Assembly (NCBI GenBank): GCA_934675695.1
Contig: CAKURN010000062.1
Span: 1 to 7,785 of the forward strand
Length of the DNA stretch: 7,785 bases
Source: an uncultured Candidatus Melainabacteria bacterium
GTDB taxonomy: Bacteria > Cyanobacteriota > Vampirovibrionia > Gastranaerophilales > Gastranaerophilaceae
Direction of reading: 5' to 3'
Positions 1-6,212 of the stretch are shown here, piece after piece. Every line of letters begins with the position of its first letter. Position 1 is the stretch's first letter. The translations under genes were made by a program, and so were the position numbers. The notes beneath the pieces are model-generated. The model was not told the origin of the DNA and did not search any database. It worked only from the letters and a program-made list of their open reading frames with translations.

Positions 1-768
1 ATACAGTTCAACGTATTCTTTTGCAGGAGAAGAATTTAATTTTGTTAAAAGAACTTCTTCGATTTGGAAAAATCCAACATCGCCACTCATTCCTATTTCT
101 ATTTTTATCGGTTTTCTTGTACCTTTGTGGATTTTTACATGTTCTATCGCATGAGCTGAGTATTTGTGGATATCACCTACTTTTGGGGCAGAATTTATAG
201 AAAGAGGAATTCTTGCTCTGCCTTTTGTCATATCGCAACCGTCAGCAATTAAAATAATACCTGCTTCTATAGAATGTATTCTGTGGCTCGACATGTGACC
301 AAAAATCATCTCTATCGCAAGAGCCTTTATTACGACACGTTTGTGTAAATCATCAGGAAACATCTCTAATAAAACCTTTTCCATCAAGGGTTTAGCAAGA
401 ATTACAGACATTTCTTCGTGAGCATCTCTACTAATCGTCATTCCAAGGTCATGCATCAAACCGGCTAAAATCACAGCACACATACTATCTTCAAACGTGC
501 CTGCTTCTTCTCTTTCAAGAGAAGTTTGAATGCCTGCTTCATGCAAAATATTAAGCATTTTTATTGCATTATTTGCTACTTGTTTCATATGAACAGGTCC
601 ATGGTCATTGAAACCCAGACGTTTTATTGATACTGTATTTGCATAATCTTGCATTTCTTGTAATTCTTCATCATCAAACAATCTTTTTGCAAGTTTTGCA
701 CAAATAGGGTATTTTTTTAATTTATTTAAAATTTTTGCTTCTGTTGTGATTTCTTTTGGTGATTTCAT
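1..768 (-). CDS. HD-superfamily metal-dependent phosphohydrolase, C-terminus cut by window edge
   Basis: The reverse strand is open from the left edge to base 768 (256 codons read). HD-domain features run in order: a His-rich entry segment NDHGPVH (residues 54-60), the HD doublet in LAGLMHDLGM (H106, D107), a further His in DAHEE (H117), and GHMSSHRIHS (H158) followed by IADGCDMTKGRARIP (D176, D179). These are the usual metal ligands of HD phosphohydrolases. The tail (IHKYSAHAIEHVKIHKG, then PIKIEIGMSG and GFFQIEEVLL) matches, from memory, an uncharacterised archaeal/bacterial HD family (COG3294-like) that ends soon after a YVE-type motif. If so, only a few residues are missing. The substrate is unknown; nucleotides or cyclic nucleotides are typical of the fold. 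I prefer the ATG at 768 because a GAG-containing purine run lies 7 bases before it. The in-frame ATG at 786 adds MKKEKK but has no visible ribosome binding site. Its neighbour is divergent, with a shared upstream region at 787-909. Confidence 0.85.
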   Translation of the reverse strand, partial: MKSPKEITTEAKILNKLKKYPICAKLAKRLFDDEELQEMQDYANTVSIKRLGFNDHGPVHMKQVANNAIKMLNILHEAGIQTSLEREEAGTFEDSMCAVILAGLMHDLGMTISRDAHEEMSVILAKPLMEKVLLEMFPDDLHKRVVIKALAIEMIFGHMSSHRIHSIEAGIILIADGCDMTKGRARIPLSINSAPKVGDIHKYSAHAIEHVKIHKGTRKPIKIEIGMSGDVGFFQIEEVLLTKLNSSPAKEYVELY

Positions 769-807
769 TTTTTTCTCTTTTTTCATTTCTGTTACTTGTA
801 TAATAAC

Positions 808-836
808 ATAATTCCCGAATTATTAAAATTTGTAAA
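808..836 (-). promoter_or_regulatory. Candidate sigma70-type promoter for the HD phosphohydrolase gene
   Basis: Read on the minus strand, TTTACA (831-836) is followed after exactly 17 bases by AATTAT (808-813). That is a good -35 and a fair -10 at ideal spacing. Transcription would begin near base 801, about 30 bases before the preferred ATG at 768. The spacer holds half of a short inverted repeat, AATAATTC-GG-GAATTATG (809-826), which overlaps the -10 and could be an operator. AT-rich sequence gives such matches by chance, so this is a suggestion only. Confidence 0.35.
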
Positions 837-909
837 CATCTTTTTTAAAAAATAGCAATTATTTTTTTTATAGAACTTTAAAATTGCATAAAGAAGAAGG
901 GAAAAGACG

Positions 910-1608
910 ATGCAAATATACGAAATTAAAGAAAAAAGACAAGAAATAGATGTTCCAAAGTTTGTTAACAGAAAAACTCCAACTCAACCTGTAAAAAATG
1001 ATTACGTCAGAACACCAAAAAAAGATACAGTAGAAATCCACTCTCACAAAAACACTAAAAATAATAAAACCAATAAACAACAACCAACAAAAAAAGTAAT
1101 TTTAGTAAGCCCAGCAGTACTAGCTTTGATTGCAGGTATAGGAATAGGAACAAGTTCAAAAAATATTATTCCGACACAACCTGAAAACTATGATTATATG
1201 GAACAAGCAATAGAAAATGCACAAGACCCTCTAGAAAAAGCAGCTTTAATTTCAAAACAAGAAAAACAAGATGAAATCGCAACTTCTTATAGAGATGGAA
1301 ATTTTGTATATTATGTTATTAACCCTTCTGATGAAGGAAACGAATCAAATTCCATTAATGCAAAGCAATTCAAAGATTTGTTCGATATTAAAGATGGTGC
1401 ATTGAAAAAATACAATCACTTAAATCGCTATTATACAGATACAGCACCAGATCCGGATGGTCATAGAGGCATATATACTTATGATTTCCATGTGTTTGAA
1501 GAAGGCGATATGATAAAAGTTCCAATAAGTGCAATAGAAACAGATGATATTGATTTAGAAGGTTATTATCCGGCAGTTGATAATTATGTAATTCTAGATC
1601 AGGAATAA
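910..1608 (+). CDS. Single-pass membrane protein with degenerate LysM-like C-terminal domain
   Basis: The product is 232 residues and I do not recognise it as a named family. Residues 1-62 are hydrophilic, Lys/Asn/Thr/Gln-rich and probably disordered. Residues 63-82 (VILVSPAVLALIAGIGIGTS) form one hydrophobic helix ending in small residues, with positive charges (KK) just before it. This suggests an N-terminus in the cytoplasm and the rest outside. Residues 132-206 look like a stretched LysM domain: FVYYVINPSDEG, then FKDLFDIKDGALKKYNHLN (a helix of the type that ends in an Asn-Leu/His-Leu turn), then EEGDMIKVP, the usual LysM closing strand. A roughly 20-residue insert (about 174-194) separates the last two elements. 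If the match is real, the domain may bind peptidoglycan glycan. The start is supported by AAGGG (897-901) eight bases upstream. It is monocistronic, facing dnaA tail to tail across a shared terminator. Confidence 0.85.
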   Translation: MQIYEIKEKRQEIDVPKFVNRKTPTQPVKNDYVRTPKKDTVEIHSHKNTKNNKTNKQQPTKKVILVSPAVLALIAGIGIGTSSKNIIPTQPENYDYMEQAIENAQDPLEKAALISKQEKQDEIATSYRDGNFVYYVINPSDEGNESNSINAKQFKDLFDIKDGALKKYNHLNRYYTDTAPDPDGHRGIYTYDFHVFEEGDMIKVPISAIETDDIDLEGYYPAVDNYVILDQE

Positions 1609-1613
1609 TTTAA

Positions 1614-1637
1614 AAACCCTCGAAAATTCGAGGGTTT
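1614..1637. terminator. Bidirectional intrinsic terminator between the LysM-like gene and dnaA
   Basis: A perfect inverted repeat, AAACCCTCGAA / TTCGAGGGTTT, is separated by two A residues. In RNA the practical stem is the CCCTCG/CGAGGG core plus flanking A-U pairs. On the plus strand it is followed by AATTTATTTTTTT, a U-rich tail suited to ending the transcript of the gene at 910-1608. On the minus strand it is followed by TTTTTAAATTATT, suited to ending the dnaA transcript. The hairpin sits in the 32-base gap between the two stop codons, which is the classic place for a shared terminator. Confidence 0.9.
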
Positions 1638-1640
1638 AAT

Positions 1641-3044
1641 TTATTTTTTTAATAATTCATTTAATTCATCTGCAATAATTTGCATTGCACGATTGGTTTT
1701 TATTTCTTGTTTTAGTTTGTCATATTGATACATTATTGTTGTGTGATTTTTCTTAAATTCCCGAGCAAGCTCAGGATAAGACAATTCCATCAACTCTCTA
1801 GCAAAATAAATTGCGTATTTTCTAGCGTTTACTACTTCTTTTGCTCTAGCTGTAGATAGTATCTCATCTACATCTACACAAAAATATTTTGCACAAATGT
1901 TCAAAATGTCTTTTATTGAGTATTTTTTCTTTCTTTCTGAGAGTTTTAGGTATTCTTTTGTGTTTTCGACATTTAATTCAACTTCATCAATCGAAGCAAG
2001 AGCACTTGCTTTGTTGTATGCACCTTCTAATTCTCTAATATTTGTATCAAATTCTTTTGCCAAAAGCTCCGCAACTTCGTCAGAAATAGGAAAATCAGAC
2101 ATCTGTGCATAATTTTTTACAATTTCCATTCTTGTTTCTAAGTTTGGAATTTGGATATTTGCTTCTATTCCCCACTCAAAACGGCTTCTTAACCTATCAG
2201 GAATAAGTTCAAACGCAGACAATGGGCGGTCTGACGCAAAGACGATTTGTTTTCCTGCATGATACAAAGTGTCGAATGTGTTGAATATTTCTTCTTCTGT
2301 ACGTTTTTTGCCATCAATCCATTGAATATCATCAATAAGAAGAACATCGACATTTCTGTGCATATCTCTGAATTTTCGCATTCTTTCATTCAAATCAGCA
2401 GGGTTTTTGCAGGTGTTTAGAGTTTCTATTAATTTGTTTCCAAATTCTTCCGCTTTTGTGTATCTGATTTTCAAATTTGGGAAATTTCTCAAAATTTTGT
2501 GTCCTATTGCTTGCATAAGGTGGGTTTTGCCCAGCCCAACCGTACCTGAAATAAACATAGGATTGAATTTTGCTTGTCCGGGTTTTTCTGCTATCATTTG
2601 TGCAATTTTGTATGCAAATTTTGAATTTTCGCCCACGACAAAGTTTTCAAACGTGTATTTCAAATTCAAACCGCAAAAAGAATGCATTTGTGCCAAATTT
2701 TCCATTTGAATAGCAGTCTCTTGGTGTGCTTTTTCTGTTTCTGTTTGTTTTGTTGGTTTTTTCTTGATTTTTAATGTAGCATCATAAACAAACCTCACGG
2801 GGCGTTTGATATTAAGAGCCTCAATAAAAGAGTCTTCTATTTGTTTCAAGTGTTTTGTTTGAAGATAATTTATACCAAAATTTTGGTTACTTTTTATTAA
2901 AAATATCTCATTCGTATTTTCAAAAATCGGAACGGCAGGAGCTAGAGCATCTACCCAAATATGAGAAGGGACGGGCAGATTCGTTTTTAATGTTTCAATG
3001 AACTTTTCCCATCCTTCTTGTTCTTTTTTTGTTTTTAATGTCAT
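1641..3044 (-). CDS. dnaA: Chromosomal replication initiator DnaA, divergent DNA-binding signature
   Basis: The product is 467 residues, normal for DnaA, the AAA+ ATPase that binds DnaA boxes, melts the origin and loads the helicase. Domain I is residues 11-80 (starting GWEKFIETL), followed by a short linker. The AAA+ core starts at LKYTFENFVVGENSKFAY (128-145). Walker A is GTVGLGKT (167-174), Walker B LLIDDIQ (235-241), sensor 1 SDRP (271-274), box VII DRLRSRF (283-289, with R288 as the arginine finger) and sensor 2 NIRELEGA (335-342). Domain IV covers about 375-467. R400, P424 and HTT (434-436) are kept, but the usual GGRDHTT is KKNHTT: one residue shorter, no glycines, and N433 replaces the DNA-contacting Asp. 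The common RPRQ motif reads NARK. A purine-rich GAAAG lies 7 bases before the ATG. There is no dnaN next door. It could be the sole DnaA of the lineage or a second paralogue. Confidence 0.93.
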   Translation of the reverse strand: MTLKTKKEQEGWEKFIETLKTNLPVPSHIWVDALAPAVPIFENTNEIFLIKSNQNFGINYLQTKHLKQIEDSFIEALNIKRPVRFVYDATLKIKKKPTKQTETEKAHQETAIQMENLAQMHSFCGLNLKYTFENFVVGENSKFAYKIAQMIAEKPGQAKFNPMFISGTVGLGKTHLMQAIGHKILRNFPNLKIRYTKAEEFGNKLIETLNTCKNPADLNERMRKFRDMHRNVDVLLIDDIQWIDGKKRTEEEIFNTFDTLYHAGKQIVFASDRPLSAFELIPDRLRSRFEWGIEANIQIPNLETRMEIVKNYAQMSDFPISDEVAELLAKEFDTNIRELEGAYNKASALASIDEVELNVENTKEYLKLSERKKKYSIKDILNICAKYFCVDVDEILSTARAKEVVNARKYAIYFARELMELSYPELAREFKKNHTTIMYQYDKLKQEIKTNRAMQIIADELNELLKK

Positions 3045-3119
3045 TTTAAAACTTTCAAAAATCCAACCACATTAAAAAATAGTCATGCCATTTTTAATAA
3101 TTTTACTACAAAAACACTT

Positions 3120-3128
3120 TTTGGATAA
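3120..3128 (-). promoter_or_regulatory. Single DnaA-box-like 9-mer upstream of dnaA
   Basis: On the minus strand this reads TTATCCAAA, one base from the E. coli consensus TTATCCACA. It lies about 75 bases before the dnaA start codon, in the gap between the radical SAM gene and dnaA, where a DnaA autoregulation site would be expected. It is isolated and could be chance in such AT-rich DNA. Confidence 0.25.
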
Positions 3129-3140
3129 TTGAAGTTTTTT

Positions 3141-3995
3141 TTACAGCCAATCATTTACCTGAATTTTTCCATATTTTGCACAAATAGAACATTTTTCACA
3201 ATCAAGATAATTTGTTTTAGAAAAATCCAAAACGCTGCTTCCCAGTCTTTTTCTATAGTCATTTACCATCATAGGACAAGCATAGACGCCGTTTTTGGAA
3301 ATTATTCTAGAAGAATAACAGTCGAGATTTTTTTCATCGTAATCTTTTATTTCTTTAATTTCTAAATTTTTGTCGAAAAACGGGATTACTTTTAAATTTA
3401 TTTCATCAAATTCAATTCCTTTTTTAGAGAAAAATTCTTTAAAATCTTCAAATATTTCTTCTCTTGAGAGGTTTTTGTAATTAACGACAGAAATTATCGG
3501 GTTAAATTCGTATTTCATTAAACTCATAATTGCAAGAATAGCTTTTCTGTAGCTGCCTCTACCTCTGATTTCATCGTTTTCAAGTTCGTTTGTTGAATCA
3601 AGACTCACTCTATATATCGTTTCAAAACCGCTCTCGTCGTCGATTTTTCTTAAAAAACGAGCTTTTTTGTCATTAATCATAGTGCCATTCGTCATTACTG
3701 TTGTGTTTGTGACTTTTAAACACATTCTCAAAATCTGGTTAAAATCAGGGTGCATCAAAGGTTCTCCCCCTGTTAAATAAATCGCTTCTACTTTTTTTGT
3801 TTTTAATTTTGCTAAATTTTCTTTAACTTTTTCTAAAGGCAAAAAATCTTCTTCGTTTTTGTACAAATTTCTTTCTATATAGCAGTGTTTGCATTTTAAA
3901 TTACAAGTTTTATAACTCAACTGAAAAAACAAATTCTTTAATTCCGAAAGTTCTACTGTTGGGGGTGTTAATAGTGCTAATTGTTGATTTTCCAT
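3141..3995 (-). CDS. Radical SAM enzyme with C-terminal twitch/SPASM-like cysteine cluster
   Basis: From the ATG at 3995 the product is 284 residues. The 4Fe-4S/SAM motif is TCNLKCKHCY (CxxxCxxC; C31, C35, C38). It is followed by YLTGGEP (GGEP 76-79, which contacts the SAM amino group), VMTNGTMI, and VSLDST, all landmarks of the partial TIM barrel. The C-terminus has five more cysteines: C226 and C240 in a CX9GX3C arrangement, then C266, C269 and C272 in CEKCSIC. This resembles a shortened SPASM/twitch domain holding an auxiliary Fe-S cluster. Such enzymes modify peptides or proteins, or act in cofactor synthesis; the substrate cannot be read here and no precursor peptide is visible beside it. 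The start is fixed by AAGGAG (4001-4006) five bases upstream; an in-frame TTG at 4028 lacks that support. dnaA follows 96 bases downstream on the same strand. Confidence 0.9.
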   Translation of the reverse strand: MENQQLALLTPPTVELSELKNLFFQLSYKTCNLKCKHCYIERNLYKNEEDFLPLEKVKENLAKLKTKKVEAIYLTGGEPLMHPDFNQILRMCLKVTNTTVMTNGTMINDKKARFLRKIDDESGFETIYRVSLDSTNELENDEIRGRGSYRKAILAIMSLMKYEFNPIISVVNYKNLSREEIFEDFKEFFSKKGIEFDEINLKVIPFFDKNLEIKEIKDYDEKNLDCYSSRIISKNGVYACPMMVNDYRKRLGSSVLDFSKTNYLDCEKCSICAKYGKIQVNDWL

Positions 3996-4000
3996 CTTTT

Positions 4001-4006
4001 CTCCTT
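4001..4006 (-). promoter_or_regulatory. Strong ribosome binding site setting the radical SAM start
   Basis: Read on the minus strand, AAGGAG sits five bases before the ATG at 3995. It is the best Shine-Dalgarno match in the window and decides against the longer frame from the TTG at 4028. Most other genes here have only weak purine runs, so this mRNA is probably translated more efficiently than its neighbours. Confidence 0.75.
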
Positions 4007-4133
4007 GTGAAAATTTTTCCGTTTTCAATTATTCTATAAGTTAAGAATGTAAATTAAAATTACTCTTGTGGGTATAATTAAAATTTTTGTGGAATTAAAG
4101 AGATTGAAATTACTTCCAAAAAGAAAAATATTT

Positions 4134-4142
4134 TGCTATACT
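4134..4142 (+). promoter_or_regulatory. Candidate extended -10 promoter for the RWYDxDP-folE2 unit
   Basis: TGCTATACT has an extended -10 TG and a TATACT hexamer 24 bases before the ATG at 4166, leaving a leader of roughly 17 bases. The -35 region at normal spacing (TTCCAA, 4114-4119) is poor, which is usual for extended -10 promoters. A second TATAAT at 4073-4078 lies further upstream but also lacks a convincing -35. Confidence 0.4.
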
Positions 4143-4165
4143 GAATATCAAGAAAGGTGGAGTTT

Positions 4166-4501
4166 ATGAGTGAACGCAAAGGCGAAGGCAAACGCTGGTA
4201 CGATAAAGATCCTATTTTGAAAGAAGCTCTTGAACTGTTGAGATTGTCAACAGATGAGCAAAAAGAACAAGCAAAAGACTTTATGCTTAAATTGCAAGAA
4301 GATGTTGCAGCTGACGTAATAGAAAGAATTTACCAAATTGTTACTCAATATCAAGGCAGAGGCAATCGTTGGTACGATAACGACCCTGTTATGATTAGGG
4401 CGGTTGAAATGCTTCGACAAGCAGACCCAAAAACCCAAAGAATAGCGGCTTTGAAACTTCTTTTAGCTTTAGAAAAAGGCGGAAGTGAAGAATTAAAATG
4501 A
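4166..4501 (+). CDS. Unrecognised 111-residue protein with two RWYDxDP modules, coupled to folE2
   Basis: I do not recognise a named family. The protein consists of two copies of a roughly 39-residue module, 58 residues apart. Copy 1 (residues 6-44) begins GEGKRWYDKDP and copy 2 (64-102) begins GRGNRWYDNDP. Shared positions are GxGxRWYDxDP, then A21/A79, E23/E81 and LLR/MLR (24-26, 82-84), followed by an amphipathic helix rich in K, E, L and A. A helical linker joins them (47-62). There is no signal peptide, membrane segment or cysteine, so it is probably a small soluble helical cytoplasmic protein. AAAGGTGGAG (4153-4162) is a good ribosome binding site for the ATG at 4166; a GTG at 4157 in the same frame falls inside that site and is unlikely to start. 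The stop overlaps the folE2 start (ATGA), implying coupled translation. A scaffold or regulatory role is possible, but no function can be assigned. Confidence 0.85.
   Translation: MSERKGEGKRWYDKDPILKEALELLRLSTDEQKEQAKDFMLKLQEDVAADVIERIYQIVTQYQGRGNRWYDNDPVMIRAVEMLRQADPKTQRIAALKLLLALEKGGSEELK
4181..4297 (+). repeat. RWYDxDP module, copy 1
   Basis: This is the first coding repeat of the 111-residue protein, residues 6-44. Similarity to copy 2 is visible at the DNA level too: both contain the stretch GGTACGATAA, with related bases on either side. That indicates duplication within the gene rather than chance convergence. Confidence 0.8.
4355..4471 (+). repeat. RWYDxDP module, copy 2
   Basis: This is the second coding repeat, residues 64-102, starting exactly 174 bases (58 codons) after copy 1. 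The RWYD and DP residues are unchanged, while the helix after them has diverged (LSTDEQKEQAKD in copy 1, QADPKTQRIAAL in copy 2). Confidence 0.8.
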
Positions 4502-5301
4502 TAAAAGACGTCCAAAGCCAACAAGACACAAGAAATATCCCGATACAAAAAGTAGGGGTAAAAGACGTTGAAATACCTTTAAAAATCGAAAGAAAACCTG
4601 ATTCAAAAGACGGAAGCATAGAATTTCAGACAGTTTTTGCAAAAGTAAAAATGTCTGTGAGTTTGCCTTCTCATTTTAAAGGTACTCACATGTCGAGATT
4701 TCTTGAGGTTTTGAACAAATATCAAAAAGAAAGTCTTGATTCAAACGACATTGAACAAGTTCTTTTTGATATGAAAAACAAACTGGACGCAAAATGTGCG
4801 TATTTAAAATTCGATTTTAAATATTTTATTAAAAAACTCGCTCCTGTGAGCAAAATGGCTTCTTTAATGGGGTACGATTGTGCTTTTGAAGGAGAAGTCG
4901 ACGAAAATTGCAATTATGATTTCTTTTTGATAGCAAAAGTCCCGATTACGACTCTTTGTCCTTGTTCAAAAGAAATTTCAAAATACGGAGCTCACAATCA
5001 AAGAGCCATTTTAAAAATCAAAATCAGATATGACAAAAACGAGCAAATCTGGTTAGAAGATTTGATAAAAATGGCGGAAGATTGCTCAAGCTCTGAGATT
5101 TATCCTCTTTTAAAAAGAGAAGATGAAAAATTTGTAACAGAAAAAGCATACGAAAACCCAAAATTTGTAGAAGATGTAATTCGAGATATAGTTTCAAAAC
5201 TGGAAAACAACGACGTAATAAACTTCTACGAAGTTGAAATGGAAGCATTTGAATCTATCCACAATCACAATGCTTGGGCATACCAAAAATGCTACAAATA
5301 A
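4498..5301 (+). CDS. folE2: GTP cyclohydrolase IB (FolE2)
   Basis: FolE2 converts GTP to 7,8-dihydroneopterin triphosphate and formate, the entry to folate and, in many bacteria, queuosine synthesis. The 267-residue length is typical. Family landmarks run in order: DVQSQQDTRNIPIQKVG (4-20), FKGTHMSRF (60-68, with H64), TTLCPCSKEISKYGAHNQR (151-169, with the catalytic/metal Cys region C154 and C156 and H166), and a closing ESIHNHNA (252-259, with E252, H255 and H257). It is unrelated in sequence to the zinc-dependent FolE and works with other metals; in some bacteria it is the zinc-starvation isozyme. No Zur-type site was recognised here. Its ATG overlaps the stop of the RWYDxDP gene, and the next gene starts 14 bases after its stop, so the three are probably co-transcribed. 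I see no missing key residue. Confidence 0.96.
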   Translation: MIKDVQSQQDTRNIPIQKVGVKDVEIPLKIERKPDSKDGSIEFQTVFAKVKMSVSLPSHFKGTHMSRFLEVLNKYQKESLDSNDIEQVLFDMKNKLDAKCAYLKFDFKYFIKKLAPVSKMASLMGYDCAFEGEVDENCNYDFFLIAKVPITTLCPCSKEISKYGAHNQRAILKIKIRYDKNEQIWLEDLIKMAEDCSSSEIYPLLKREDEKFVTEKAYENPKFVEDVIRDIVSKLENNDVINFYEVEMEAFESIHNHNAWAYQKCYK

Positions 5302-5315
5302 CGATATAATAAAGT

Positions 5316-6209
5316 ATGATTGAGATTAAAAACATAATTTTTGCAAAACCTGAAGTAAATTTTATAAAATGTTTTTTATGCTTCATAAATTATATTTTGC
5401 CTCTGAGAATGAAATTTGCTTCAGAAAGTTATGTTGCTTTTTGCGACAATCAAGAAGAAAGTCTCATTACTTTAGAAAAAGATTCAAAAAGCTATACAAG
5501 ATTTAAAATCACAAAACTAATTTTAGAAGAAAATTCGACTTCTATTGCTCGTGAACTGTCAAATTACGTGATTACAAAATATAGAGCCCAAGGAGCAAAT
5601 TCGTTTTATATTGTTGTAGATGAAAGGCAGATAGAACTACTAAACATATTCAAAAACGAACTCAATTTTAGAGAATGTGCAATTGAATATTTATACAAAG
5701 TTTCTAATCTTTCAAACAATTACATAAAAATCCTAAAACCCCTAAAAAACAACATCAAAAAAGAAGTTACAAAATTCTACAACGACAACATAAACTCTTT
5801 CAATCGCCCATTGTTCAATCGTTGTGAGTATCAATTTTTGAACAATAATTGTATGAATTTTTATTTTGACAAAGATAACGAAATTTTGGGATATTTTGAA
5901 GTTTCAACCAAAAACAACGTTGATTTTTATATAAATTTTGTAATCGATTTTGCATATAATGTTTATTTGATGGACGCAGTAAAACATATTTATGCAAAAC
6001 TCAAACAAAAATACAAAAAATTCAATTTATTTATAAAAGTAAAAGATTATTTTATAAATTCAAAAGAACTAAATGCAATTTTAAAAGAAAACAATATAGA
6101 ACCTGTTTCTAAAAGCAAAATTTTAGCAAAAGATTACTACAAAGAAATAAAAAATGATTTACTGTTTAAAAGTGCAAAAATAATCTTTGTTGACCCGACA
6201 ACAGCATAA
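5316..6209 (+). CDS. Possible tandem GNAT-fold protein, function unknown
   Basis: The product is 297 residues and very rich in Asn, Lys, Ile and Phe. No family is certain. Residues about 75-130 (helix ARELSNYVITKYR, strand FYIVVDE, helix IELLNIFKNEL, then NFRECAIEYLYKV) follow the strand-helix-strand order of a GNAT acetyltransferase C-terminal half, including an NF position where many GNATs have GF. A second, weaker set runs about 185-275 (ILGYFEVS, a long helix 217-232, FNLFIKVK, helix ELNAILKENN, then a strand). The acetyl-CoA-binding R/QxxGxG/A loop is not evident in either half, so activity is doubtful. There is no Shine-Dalgarno before the ATG; instead TATAAT (5305-5310) lies just upstream. 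An internal ATG at codon 32 has no better site. It is probably read with folE2 and ends three bases from the convergent next gene, with no terminator hairpin seen between them. Confidence 0.75.
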   Translation: MIEIKNIIFAKPEVNFIKCFLCFINYILPLRMKFASESYVAFCDNQEESLITLEKDSKSYTRFKITKLILEENSTSIARELSNYVITKYRAQGANSFYIVVDERQIELLNIFKNELNFRECAIEYLYKVSNLSNNYIKILKPLKNNIKKEVTKFYNDNINSFNRPLFNRCEYQFLNNNCMNFYFDKDNEILGYFEVSTKNNVDFYINFVIDFAYNVYLMDAVKHIYAKLKQKYKKFNLFIKVKDYFINSKELNAILKENNIEPVSKSKILAKDYYKEIKNDLLFKSAKIIFVDPTTA

Positions 6210-6212
6210 ATT

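Noticed and set aside
787..909. Promoter for the LysM-like gene
   Set aside because: TATAAT (799-804) and TATAGA (869-874) occur on the plus strand, but neither has a recognisable -35 at 16-18 bases, so no call was made.
3071..3098. ATTAAAAAAT / ATTTTTAAT inverted repeat between the radical SAM gene and dnaA as a terminator
   Set aside because: The arms are almost only A and T with no G-C core, so the hairpin would be weak; it may be chance.
3045..3140. Replication origin next to dnaA
   Set aside because: Only one near-match to a DnaA box is present, with no cluster and no dnaN. Other single near-matches (about 5256, within folE2, and 7194-7202) are scattered and expected by chance in AT-rich DNA.
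3996..4028. TTG start for a longer radical SAM protein
   Set aside because: It has no ribosome binding site, while AAGGAG sits five bases before the ATG at 3995; the added 11 residues are not part of the fold.
4157..4165. Earlier GTG start for the RWYDxDP gene
   Set aside because: The GTG lies inside the purine-rich ribosome binding site of the ATG at 4166 and adds only three residues outside the repeat module.
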